From: RFQD01 sp049314515
GTDB lineage: Bacteria > Actinomycetota > Actinomycetes > Actinomycetales > Microbacteriaceae
Assembly: GCA_049314515.1 (NCBI GenBank)
Contig: JBMOEY010000026.1
Coordinates: 1-18,154 of the forward strand
DNA: 18,154 nt
Direction of reading: 5' to 3'
The notes under the pieces are model-generated. The model had not been told where the DNA came from. It worked only from the letters and a program-made list of their open reading frames with translations, and did no database searches. Of the stretch, positions 7,389 to 14,600 are shown one piece after another. The stretch's first letter is position 1. Each line of letters opens with the position of its first letter. Made by a program: the position numbers and the translations under genes.

Positions 7389-8504
7389 ATGAGCGACACC
7401 ATGTTTGCCGCCGTGCTCCATGAGCCCGGGGACATGCGCATTGAGCGTGTTCCGGTTCCCGATGTCGGATGCGATGAGGTCAAAATCGCCGTCACACTCA
7501 ACGGTTTGTGTGGCACTGATGTCACCGAATACACCAAGGGGCCGATGATGGTTCCCTTGCACACCCCGCACCCCAACAGCGGTCACGTCGGGCCGACCGT
7601 TCTCGGACACGAGTTCATCGGAACCGTGGTCGAGACGGGAGCAAACGCGACCCACTTGATGGGACTGCGTGTGGCCTGCGGCGCGGGCGTGGCCTGCGGT
7701 GCGTGTGATCAGTGTGCTGCCGGACGTACGAACCTTTGCCGCAAGTACTACACGCTGGGGTTGAGCGTGAACGGAGGACTCGCGGAATTTGTGGTCGCTC
7801 CGGCAGATATTTGCATTCCCATCCCCGACGGGCTGTCTGATGAGGATGCGGTCCTCGCGCAACCCCTCGCGGTGGGCATCCACACCGTGCGACGCGCGCA
7901 CGTTCAGCCGGGACAGTCAATCGCCCTCGTTGGCCTCGGGGCCATCGGTGCGTTCATATGCGCGGCACTGCGCGGTCACGATGGTGACGTGATTGCCATG
8001 GATGTGGACCCGGCTCGGCTCGCTCTCGCGCGCGAACTCGGTGCGACGTCGACTCACTTGCTGAGCATGGATGAAACGCCGCACTCCATTCGTGCTGCGT
8101 TTCCGCAGGGCATTGACGTCGTGTTCGAAACCGCGGGTGTCACGGGCGCGGCCGAAAGAGCATACGCGTTGGCCGTCGAGGGTGGCACGGTTGTCTTGGT
8201 GGGATTGAACAAGACTCCTCAACCGCTGGTACTTTCGGCCATCGTATTGCGCGAAGTCAACACCGTCACCACGGTTGCCCACGTTTGTGCCGATGACATG
8301 CCGGATGCCCTTGAGCTACTCGCCAAACGTCCCTTGGCCCACCTGCTGGTCGACACGACGGTGCCACTGTCCGATGTTGTCGATGGCGCTTTTGGTCGTC
8401 TTGCCACGGGCCAGGCGACCGGCAAAATCATCGTCGATGCGCGTGGCATCGGTGAGGGAGCTTCTGCCTCTTCGGCGGCAGAGGAGCACAGTCTGACCAC
8501 CTAG
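7389..8504 (+). CDS. Zinc-dependent alcohol dehydrogenase, butanediol/sorbitol dehydrogenase-like
   Basis: A 371-residue medium-chain dehydrogenase. Catalytic-zinc residues are C41 (NGLCGTD) and H74-E75 (LGHEF); the structural-zinc set is C103, C106, C109 and C117 (CGACDQC...NLC). The insert YTKGPMMVPLHTPHPNSG before GHE resembles 2,3-butanediol dehydrogenases. The nucleotide-binding motif is GLGAIGAF. Where the family usually has Glu close to the catalytic zinc (xxEPLAV), this protein has Gln: LAQPLAV, Q158. The start is two bases after the previous stop, in the same operon. The C-terminus is Ser/Ala/Glu-rich and probably disordered. The stop codon lies within a CACCTAGGTG palindrome. It is related to the protein at 13443. 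Confidence 0.88.
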   Translation: MSDTMFAAVLHEPGDMRIERVPVPDVGCDEVKIAVTLNGLCGTDVTEYTKGPMMVPLHTPHPNSGHVGPTVLGHEFIGTVVETGANATHLMGLRVACGAGVACGACDQCAAGRTNLCRKYYTLGLSVNGGLAEFVVAPADICIPIPDGLSDEDAVLAQPLAVGIHTVRRAHVQPGQSIALVGLGAIGAFICAALRGHDGDVIAMDVDPARLALARELGATSTHLLSMDETPHSIRAAFPQGIDVVFETAGVTGAAERAYALAVEGGTVVLVGLNKTPQPLVLSAIVLREVNTVTTVAHVCADDMPDALELLAKRPLAHLLVDTTVPLSDVVDGAFGRLATGQATGKIIVDARGIGEGASASSAAEEHSLTT

Positions 8505-8640
8505 GTGAACAGTGGGCCGGCGATATCGAATCGTTACTCAACACCTGTGCACTTTTACTAACCATCTGTATGCTCTTACTAAACAACGTGTTCGCAAAAA
8601 GACACTCCGCGAACATTTTTCGAATCAACGGAGAATCGAA
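8505..8640 (+). promoter_or_regulatory. Control region upstream of the ABC transporter genes with three 21-bp-spaced repeats
   Basis: This 136-bp gap contains the direct repeats TCGTTACTCAACA (8531), CTTTTACTAACCA (8552) and CTCTTACTAAACA (8573), with starts exactly 21 bp apart and core TTACTnAnCA. An inverted pair TGTTCGC (8589-8595) and GCGAACA (8609-8615) follows, and GTGAACA lies at 8505-8511. A weak promoter is possible: TGTGCA (8546-8551), 17 bp, TATGCT (8569-8574). Its poor -35 would fit dependence on an activator, or the spacing may be chance. GGAG at about 8630 is the Shine-Dalgarno for the ATG at 8641. Confidence 0.6.
8531..8585. repeat. Three direct repeats, core TTACTnAnCA, at 21-bp intervals
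   Basis: Copies of 13 bp begin at 8531, 8552 and 8573. Eight of the ten core positions are identical in all three. The 21-bp period equals two helical turns, placing all copies on one face of DNA, as expected for a cooperative transcription factor. The complement of the third copy contains TGTTTAGT, which recurs at 5504-5511 in the other control region. Confidence 0.7.
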
Positions 8641-9666
8641 ATGACTCAGACCGAAACCGGAACCCGTGTTCTCAAGGCGAGCCGCTTCCGATTGTCTAAA
8701 GGATTAATCACGATGGCGATCTCGCTGGTCGTGCTCTTTGCCTTGAGTGCGATCCTCGCGCCAAGCTCGGTGTCGGTAAATGTGGTCTCCAGTTGGCTTC
8801 AATTCTCGGCGATTCTCGCCATCATTGGTTTGGGCCAAATGCTTGTCGTGCAACAGGGCGGTATCGACCTGTCGGTTGCCGGAGCCGTTTCACTTGCCAT
8901 CGTGGTCTCGAGCCAGGTACCTAACGGACACGACGACGGAATCCCGCTGGCTATTGTTTACGGCCTTGCCTACGCGATCGGTGCGGGGCTACTCAACGCG
9001 TTCCTCATCGGATTCCTCAAACTCAACGCCATCATTGCCACGCTGGGAACGAATGCACTGCTGTTCGGGGCCGTCTTGATGGTGTCGGGTGGAATCCCAC
9101 AGATTTCCACGATGCTTCTTCAAGAGCTTGCCGGTGGCGAGACGTTCGGAATCCCGAACTCCATGTATGCCGCAATTGTGGTCTTGATCATCGTCGTCGT
9201 CGTGAGCAAGCGGACTGTCGCCGGTCGCCGATTTGAAATGGTGGGTGCGAACCCCCGCGCTGGCCTCGCGATGGGCTTGCGCGTGCGAACTCATGATGGC
9301 CTTTCGTATGTATGGGCTCAGATTCTCTATTGGCTCGCAGGATTCCTCATCGCGGGAATCACCACGCAACCCACGGCATACATGGGTAACGCCTACTTGC
9401 TTCCCTCGGTAGCCGTCGTGGTCCTCGGTGGCACGTCGCTCCTCGGCGGACGTGGATACCCGGTTGCGACCTTTGTCGCGGCCCTGTTCTTAAAGCAACT
9501 CGATCAGTTTGTTATTTCGCTGGGAGTACCTTACGCCGTGCAAACAATTGTTCAGGCGGCAGCTTTGGCCATCGGTGTGGCGATATACACCGTGAATTGG
9601 CGCTCCGTGCGCACATCAATTTCTTCCCTCGTCGCAGGGAAGCCGAAGGCAGCCTCCGCTGCCTGA
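8641..9666 (+). CDS. Sugar-type ABC transporter permease (RbsC family)
   Basis: A 341-residue integral membrane protein of the ribose/galactose-type permease family with about eight to ten hydrophobic segments. Hallmarks are GIDLSV (74-79), the cytoplasmic GANPRAGLAMG loop (202-212), which resembles the ATPase-contact region, and VVLGGTSLLGGRG (260-272). The start is ATG 8641 with GGAG at about 8630; an upstream in-frame GTG at 8512 would translate through the repeats and is rejected. It would pair with the lipoprotein at 9737 and the ATPase-permease fusion at 10951; the fusion already contains a second RbsC-like domain, so a heterodimeric channel is likely. Substrate specificity cannot be read from the permease. 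Confidence 0.93.
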   Translation: MTQTETGTRVLKASRFRLSKGLITMAISLVVLFALSAILAPSSVSVNVVSSWLQFSAILAIIGLGQMLVVQQGGIDLSVAGAVSLAIVVSSQVPNGHDDGIPLAIVYGLAYAIGAGLLNAFLIGFLKLNAIIATLGTNALLFGAVLMVSGGIPQISTMLLQELAGGETFGIPNSMYAAIVVLIIVVVVSKRTVAGRRFEMVGANPRAGLAMGLRVRTHDGLSYVWAQILYWLAGFLIAGITTQPTAYMGNAYLLPSVAVVVLGGTSLLGGRGYPVATFVAALFLKQLDQFVISLGVPYAVQTIVQAAALAIGVAIYTVNWRSVRTSISSLVAGKPKAASAA

Positions 9667-9736
9667 CGACAAGATTTCGGCGAGGTCGTCGAAAGTGGAC
9701 AACCCTGGTGTTGTTCAGAGTGGAAAGGAAAATCAC

Positions 9737-10834
9737 ATGATCCGCAGTAAGAAGAGCATCGCGCTCGCCCTTACGCTGGTCGCTGCCTCCATGGCCCTCG
9801 CGGGTTGTAGTGGCGCGGCTACCGACAGCAGCACCGGCGGCTCCGTCGCTGGCGCTCCTGACTGGTGTGGCCCCAAGGAGATCTCGCTTGGTCTCCTCGA
9901 CGGCTACGGCGGCAACAGCTGGCGTCTCGTCACCACCAACGCTGGTGCTGAAGAGGTTGCCAAGTGCCCGAGCGTCACCGAGTACCTCTACGCAGATGGT
10001 CAGGGCGACGTTCAGAAGTCGATCTCGGACATCGAGGGTATGGTCGCCAAGGGCGTCAACGCCATCGTTGTGTTCCCTGACGCTGGTGAGGCCATGCTGC
10101 CGACCCTGAAGAAGGCGTTCGACGCTGGTGTTGTCACGGTTCCTTACCGTGTTAACCCGGGTGGAAAAGACGGCGTCGACTACACCGCATGGGTGAGCGC
10201 TGACTTCGTCACCGACGGCGAGAACTGGGGTAACTTCATCAAGGAGCAGTTCCCTGATGGCGCCAAGATTCTGTTCCTCTCGGGCCCTGCTGGTAACAGC
10301 CAGGGTGAAGACGAGAAGACCGGTCTCTCCAACGTTCTCACTGACGCCAAGTACGAATTCATTGGTGAGCAGCCGTTCGAAGTTACCAACTGGGACCCTG
10401 CAAAGACCCAGGAAGTGCTGACGGCAGCTATCGCCAAGTACCCCCAGATTGACGTCATCGTGTCGGACTTCGGCCCGTCGCTCGTTGGCGCTCTTCCGGA
10501 GTTCACCAAGGCTGGCAAGTCGATCCCCACGCTCGTAACCTCTGACGGAAACGTCCTCGGTTGCTTCTGGGAAGACAACCAGGCTGCCAACCCGAACTTC
10601 AAGCTGTTCACGGTTGCAACCGGTACCGACAACGTGCGTCTCGCAGTTCAGTACGCGATTGCGACCGCAACGGGTGGCGTGGTTCCCTCGTCGACGCAGT
10701 TCAAGGCTCCGGTCTTCGAGAACTCCGTCTCGGGAGACCCGAGCCCAGTGCAGTGCCGCAAGGACCTGCCGGGTGCGATCTACCTCTCGTCTGGCCTTTC
10801 GGCTGACAAGCAGGCAGCTCTCATCAACAAGTAA
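9737..10834 (+). CDS. Substrate-binding lipoprotein of a sugar-type ABC importer (RbsB-like)
   Basis: A 365-residue periplasmic-binding-protein-like lipoprotein. A signal peptide with basic start (MIRSKK) and hydrophobic core ends in the lipobox LAGC, with C24 as the lipidated cysteine. The mature part is a type-1 (ribose-like) binding fold: EISLGLLDGYGGNSW at the first strand, KSISDIEGMVAKGVNAIVVFPD in the first lobe, and DVIVSDFGPS plus TLVTSDGN in the second. The start is fixed by GAAAGGAA six bases upstream; an upstream GTG (9695) is rejected because it lacks a leader and disrupts the signal peptide. Codon use is noticeably more biased than in neighbours (AAG, AAC, GGC dominate), consistent with high expression. 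A hairpin follows the stop. Confidence 0.94.
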   Translation: MIRSKKSIALALTLVAASMALAGCSGAATDSSTGGSVAGAPDWCGPKEISLGLLDGYGGNSWRLVTTNAGAEEVAKCPSVTEYLYADGQGDVQKSISDIEGMVAKGVNAIVVFPDAGEAMLPTLKKAFDAGVVTVPYRVNPGGKDGVDYTAWVSADFVTDGENWGNFIKEQFPDGAKILFLSGPAGNSQGEDEKTGLSNVLTDAKYEFIGEQPFEVTNWDPAKTQEVLTAAIAKYPQIDVIVSDFGPSLVGALPEFTKAGKSIPTLVTSDGNVLGCFWEDNQAANPNFKLFTVATGTDNVRLAVQYAIATATGGVVPSSTQFKAPVFENSVSGDPSPVQCRKDLPGAIYLSSGLSADKQAALINK

Positions 10835-10849
10835 CACCTAGCTACACCG

Positions 10850-10888
10850 GTTGGGCTGGTCGTTCTTCCTAGGGGCGACCAGCCCAAC
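10850..10888 (+). terminator. Stem-loop after the binding-protein gene (attenuator or mRNA-stabilising hairpin)
   Basis: A perfect 13-bp stem, GTTGGGCTGGTCG (10850-10862) with its complement at 10876-10888, closes a 13-base loop. It begins 15 bp after the stop of the lipoprotein gene. No proper U-run follows (TCCCTAAACTTTC), so termination would be partial. Such hairpins commonly let binding-protein mRNA exceed transporter mRNA by reducing read-through or protecting the 3' end. Confidence 0.7.
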
Positions 10889-10940
10889 TCCCTAAACTTT
10901 CTCGATGGACTTGGGGCCCAGCTGGCCCCGACCGAATAAC

Positions 10941-10944
10941 GGAG
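10941..10944 (+). promoter_or_regulatory. Ribosome binding site that fixes a TTG start
   Basis: GGAG (within ACGGAG) lies six bases before the TTG at 10951. No in-frame ATG or GTG exists at a suitable distance, and the first ABC-domain strand begins only about ten residues downstream, so the TTG start is well supported. Confidence 0.7.
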
Positions 10945-10950
10945 CATCTT

Positions 10951-13446
10951 TTGGCTAAGTCGACTGCCTCAACGGCCACCCTGAGTCTCACCGGAATTAC
11001 CAAACGTTTTGCGGGCGTCGCCGCCTTGACCGACGTTGATTTTGAAGTACGTCCCGGCGAGGTGCATGCCTTGCTCGGCGAAAACGGTGCCGGTAAGTCG
11101 ACTCTCATGAATGTGGCGACGGGTACCTATCAGCCTGACGCTGGTTCGATTGTTTTCGAAGGACAGGCCGTCTCGACGCTGACACCTCAGCTCGCCGCCA
11201 AACTCGGAATTGCCATCGTTCATCAGCACCCCGCTGTGCTGCCGGACTTGAGCGTCGAGGACAACCTTCGAGCCGCGCTTCCCGACAAGTTCTTTACCCC
11301 TGCCAAAGACGCAAAGAAAATCGCTGCGGACTTGTTGGCCACAGTGGGCCTCGACGTGGATCTGCGCGATCGAGTGGAAGACCTCTCCGTGGCGCAGACG
11401 CATTTGCTGGAAATCGCAAAGGCCTTCGCGCTCAAGCCACGGCTCATGATTTTGGATGAACCCACCGCGCCACTCGGCAAAGAAGCGGTCGACCTGCTTT
11501 TCTCGCGGGTACGCGCAGAGGTTGCCAACGGGGTTGCCGTCGTGTACATCACACATCGTTTGGCCGAAGTGCGCGAGATGGCCGATCGCGTGACGGTTCT
11601 TCGTGACGGCAAGATGCGTGGAGTTTCCGAAGTCAACAAGATCTCGGATGAGGACTTGCTGACGATGATCATCGGCCGCGAGCTCGAGCACACTTTCCCT
11701 GCCAAGTCAGCGAAGCCGGGAGAGGTCAACCTCCGCCTGACCGGGTTCAGTGGAAAGGGCTTCACCAATGTGACCGTGGAGTCCAAGCGTGGCGAAATCT
11801 TGGGCGTTTCAGGGGTTGTGGGCAATGGTCAGTCTGACTTCATGAAGACATTGGCTGGTCTGGAAAGTTTTTCTGGCACGGTCGAGGTGGCTGGTTCACC
11901 CCTCTCCTCTCGCGAGCTTCTCAACCGCTCTGCCTATCTCCCCGCGGACCGTCTGCACGAAGGTCTTGCGATGACCCTCAGCGTGCGCGAAAACGCTGCC
12001 ATTCTGGCCCTGCGAAAGTTCACAAACATCAAGCTCATTAGTGCGAAGAAGGAGAACAAGAGTGTTCTCGCGACGCTCAACGAACTTGCGGTCAAGGCGC
12101 CGTCGGCTGACGCGAATGTGTCTTCCCTCTCGGGTGGTAACCAACAAAAAGTTGTGATGGCACGAGCGTTGCTGAGCGACCCGCTCATCGTGGTTGCGGA
12201 TGAACCCACGCAGGGCGTCGATGTCGGTGCGCGTGCCGAAATCTACCGACTACTGCGGGAGATTTCTGAATCCGGTGTTCCCGTCATCGTCAACTCGTCC
12301 GACGCGAAAGAGCTCGAGGGTCTCTGCGACCAGGTCATCGTGATGTCTCGCGGCCACGTTGTCGACAGCCTTCGGGGCAAAGACCTCACGGAAGCTCGCA
12401 TGATCAAGTCGGCCGTGACAGCCACCACGCAATCCGTGTCTGTCACAGATGGTTCCTATGGCGCGCGCAATATCACGAATTTCGGAAGATTCTTGAGCGG
12501 AGATTACGCACCGTCCGCTCTTCTCGTGGTCCTCATGGTGATACTTGGCGGATTTATCCTCAGTCAAAACGCGAAGTATTTGAACGAATTCAACATCAAT
12601 TCCATTCTCGGACTCGCGACGGCACTGGGTTTGATCGCAATTGGCCAAACAATTGCGCTACTTATCGGCGGCATCGACCTGTCCGTAGGTCCACTTGCTG
12701 GTCTCCTCGTGGTCATCGCGTCCTTCTTCATCAACGACGGAAGTCCGCTCGGGTCAATTCTCACGGGGCTTGGTCTGATGTTGGTCGTTGCTCTGCTCGT
12801 GGGTCTGCTCAACGGATCCATGATCAGATATCTCAAGTTCACGGCCATCGCCGCGACTCTGACCATGTACATCGCACTGCAAGGCTTTAGCTTTTTGCTG
12901 CGGGATGCCCCCGACGGGTACATCAGCGCTGACGTGTCCGGACTCATTACGACGAAGGTGGGGCCAATCCCGGTCGCATTCCTCGTGCTCGCTGCCATCG
13001 CCGTGGTATTGGAGTGGGCATTGCGTAACCGCCGCTGGGGCTGGAACCTTCGAGCAACCGGGTCGGACGAAGAATCGGCTCGCCGAATTGGTATCAACGT
13101 AAACCGCACAATGATCATGGCCTACGTCTGGTCGTCATTCTTTGCGTTCACGGGCGCGATTTACTTGCTTGCCCAACTCGGCGTGGGTGACCCCAAGCAG
13201 GGCGTCAACTACACCTTGTCGAGCATCACCGCGGTGGTTCTCGGTGGAACGAGTTTGCTGGGTGGCCGCGGCAGCTTCGTGGGAACCGTTCTGGGTGCTG
13301 TTCTACTCATCCAAGTGATGAACGCCATCGTGTTCTTGGGGCTCACCGACATGTGGACTTACGTCTTTCAGGGATTGCTCATCCTGGTTGCAGCCATTGT
13401 CTACTCGGTTGCTCGTAACCGTCAGAAAAGGAAGGGCCTCGCATGA
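10951..13446 (+). CDS. Fused sugar ABC transporter: tandem ATPase (RbsA-like) plus permease (RbsC-like)
   Basis: An 831-residue fusion starting at TTG. Nucleotide-binding domain 1 has Walker A GENGAGKST (43-51), LSVAQ signature, LMILDEPTA and ITHRLAEV. Domain 2 has a degenerate Walker A (VVGNGQSD), a canonical LSGGNQQKVVMARAL signature, VVADEPTQGVDVG, and no H-loop histidine (NSSDAKEL), as usual for RbsA proteins. From about residue 515 an RbsC-type membrane domain follows, with GIDLSVG near 574 and VVLGGTSLLGGRG near the end. In most systems RbsA (about 500 residues) and RbsC (about 320) are separate. The frame is continuous with no stop at the junction. The gene stop overlaps the ATG of the next dehydrogenase (ATGA). 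It should energise import of the ligand bound by the lipoprotein at 9737. Confidence 0.94.
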   Translation: MAKSTASTATLSLTGITKRFAGVAALTDVDFEVRPGEVHALLGENGAGKSTLMNVATGTYQPDAGSIVFEGQAVSTLTPQLAAKLGIAIVHQHPAVLPDLSVEDNLRAALPDKFFTPAKDAKKIAADLLATVGLDVDLRDRVEDLSVAQTHLLEIAKAFALKPRLMILDEPTAPLGKEAVDLLFSRVRAEVANGVAVVYITHRLAEVREMADRVTVLRDGKMRGVSEVNKISDEDLLTMIIGRELEHTFPAKSAKPGEVNLRLTGFSGKGFTNVTVESKRGEILGVSGVVGNGQSDFMKTLAGLESFSGTVEVAGSPLSSRELLNRSAYLPADRLHEGLAMTLSVRENAAILALRKFTNIKLISAKKENKSVLATLNELAVKAPSADANVSSLSGGNQQKVVMARALLSDPLIVVADEPTQGVDVGARAEIYRLLREISESGVPVIVNSSDAKELEGLCDQVIVMSRGHVVDSLRGKDLTEARMIKSAVTATTQSVSVTDGSYGARNITNFGRFLSGDYAPSALLVVLMVILGGFILSQNAKYLNEFNINSILGLATALGLIAIGQTIALLIGGIDLSVGPLAGLLVVIASFFINDGSPLGSILTGLGLMLVVALLVGLLNGSMIRYLKFTAIAATLTMYIALQGFSFLLRDAPDGYISADVSGLITTKVGPIPVAFLVLAAIAVVLEWALRNRRWGWNLRATGSDEESARRIGINVNRTMIMAYVWSSFFAFTGAIYLLAQLGVGDPKQGVNYTLSSITAVVLGGTSLLGGRGSFVGTVLGAVLLIQVMNAIVFLGLTDMWTYVFQGLLILVAAIVYSVARNRQKRKGLA

Positions 13447-14504
13447 AAGCCGCACGCTACTACGGTGAAAAAGACATCCGTATTGAAGAGGTAGAAAACC
13501 CCCGTATCAAATTTGACGATGAGGTTCTCGTTGAGCCCCTCTACTGCGGAATCTGCGGAACCGATTTACATGAATATGTCGTTGGACCCATCGTCACGCC
13601 GACGTCTCCTCACCCTCTGACGGGTGTGACGTTGCCGCAAACTTTCGGTCATGAATTCTCGGCTCGAGTCGTAGAAATCGGCTCGGCCGTGCAAAACGTC
13701 AAAGTGGGCGATCGAGTGGCAATCATGCCGGCCATTGTGTGCGGTCGGTGCGATGAGTGTCGCACTGGGCGGGGGCACCTGTGCCGACGCTTCGCGTGCA
13801 CGGGACTCAGTGCTGAGACCGGTGGGCTGGGTGAACTCGCGGTGCTCAAGGAGTACCAGGTCGCTGTTTTGCCTGATGAGGTCACGGACATCCAAGGTGC
13901 CGTGGTGGAACCGGCATGCGTGGCTGCCTACGGTGTGGACCGCGTGGGTATCGCCGGCGGTGACATTGTTCTCGTGACGGGAGCAGGCCCGATTGGCATG
14001 CTGTCCGCCCTCTACGCCAGTGCTCTCGGCGCCTCTGAGGTTGTGGTCTCTGACCCGAATCCCGAGCGCGCAGCCTTTGCGGCAACTTTCGGTTTGGGTC
14101 GTGTCGTGAATCCGATGGATGCGGGATTCGACGAACTGATGAAAGACATCACCCATGGCAAGGGCTTCGACCGCACGATCGAGTGCTCGGGAAGTACGCC
14201 GGGTCTTCAGGCCGGTATCGAATACACGAAGCGCTCCGGCAAGATTGCCCAGACTGGTCTGCACACAAAACCCGCCACCATCGATGCCATGAAGCTGTCG
14301 GAGAAGGACCTCTCCATCGTCGGTAACTGGTGCTACCTCATCACGGACTGGCCGCGCATCATTCGCATGGCGGCCTCCGGTCGGTACCCAATTGAAAAAG
14401 TTGTCAGTTCGGTTATCGAACTTGACGACGTGGTCACGAAGGGTTTTGATGTGCTCATCGACCCGAACGGCAACCAAATGAAAGTGCTGACCAAAGTCAA
14501 CTAA
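13443..14504 (+). CDS. Zinc-dependent alcohol dehydrogenase, 2,3-butanediol dehydrogenase-like
   Basis: A 353-residue medium-chain dehydrogenase with a complete metal set: catalytic C38 (CGICGTD), H70-E71 (FGHEF) and E156 (VVEPACV); structural C100, C103, C106 and C114 (CGRCDEC...HLC). The segment GPIVTPTSPHPLTGVTLPQTFGHE closely resembles butanediol dehydrogenases. The nucleotide-binding motif is GAGPIGML. The ATG overlaps the transporter stop, so uptake and first oxidation are probably made together. Expected activity is NAD-dependent oxidation of a secondary hydroxyl (vicinal diol or polyol); the true substrate is unknown. It is a paralogue of the protein at 7389, which has Gln instead of the zinc-proximal Glu. 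A strong terminator follows. Confidence 0.9.
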   Translation: MKAARYYGEKDIRIEEVENPRIKFDDEVLVEPLYCGICGTDLHEYVVGPIVTPTSPHPLTGVTLPQTFGHEFSARVVEIGSAVQNVKVGDRVAIMPAIVCGRCDECRTGRGHLCRRFACTGLSAETGGLGELAVLKEYQVAVLPDEVTDIQGAVVEPACVAAYGVDRVGIAGGDIVLVTGAGPIGMLSALYASALGASEVVVSDPNPERAAFAATFGLGRVVNPMDAGFDELMKDITHGKGFDRTIECSGSTPGLQAGIEYTKRSGKIAQTGLHTKPATIDAMKLSEKDLSIVGNWCYLITDWPRIIRMAASGRYPIEKVVSSVIELDDVVTKGFDVLIDPNGNQMKVLTKVN

Positions 14505-14530
14505 AGAACGTCTCCTCCTTGTGTTGAATA

Positions 14531-14567
14531 TGCAAAGACCCGGCTCCCACTGAGCCGGGTCTTTGCA
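14531..14567. terminator. Bidirectional intrinsic terminator
   Basis: A perfect 16-bp inverted repeat, TGCAAAGACCCGGCTC (14531-14546) and its complement (14552-14567), has a 5-base loop. The GC-rich core is flanked by AAAGA/TCTTT, so either strand ends in a U-rich 3' side. It lies between the converging ends of the dehydrogenase (14504) and the VOC gene (14601). Confidence 0.92.
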
Positions 14568-14600
14568 TTGGATACGAGTGGGTTTTTCGCCCGTGGCTGA

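Noticed and set aside
8459..8486. Imperfect inverted repeat around CTGCC/GGCAG near the end of the dehydrogenase at 7389
   Set aside because: It lies inside coding sequence, is imperfect and lacks a U-run, so a terminator call is not supported.
8512..8640. N-terminal extension of the permease from an upstream GTG
   Set aside because: It would translate the 21-bp repeats and the inverted pair into a basic, non-conserved leader; the ATG at 8641 has its own Shine-Dalgarno and family-like N-terminus.
9512..10837. Open frame of 441 codons on the minus strand opposite the binding-protein gene
   Set aside because: It is a shadow of the biased codon use of the lipoprotein gene; the product is Arg/Val-rich, matches no known fold, and overlaps a clear gene with signal peptide and Shine-Dalgarno.
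10969..11691. Open frame of 240 codons antisense to the ABC ATPase
   Set aside because: The opposite strand encodes Walker and signature motifs in order; this frame has no domain signature.
11773..11850. Degenerate second Walker A in the fusion ATPase as a sign of inactivation
   Set aside because: RbsA-type proteins normally have one degenerate nucleotide site; the first site is fully canonical, so the transporter should be active.
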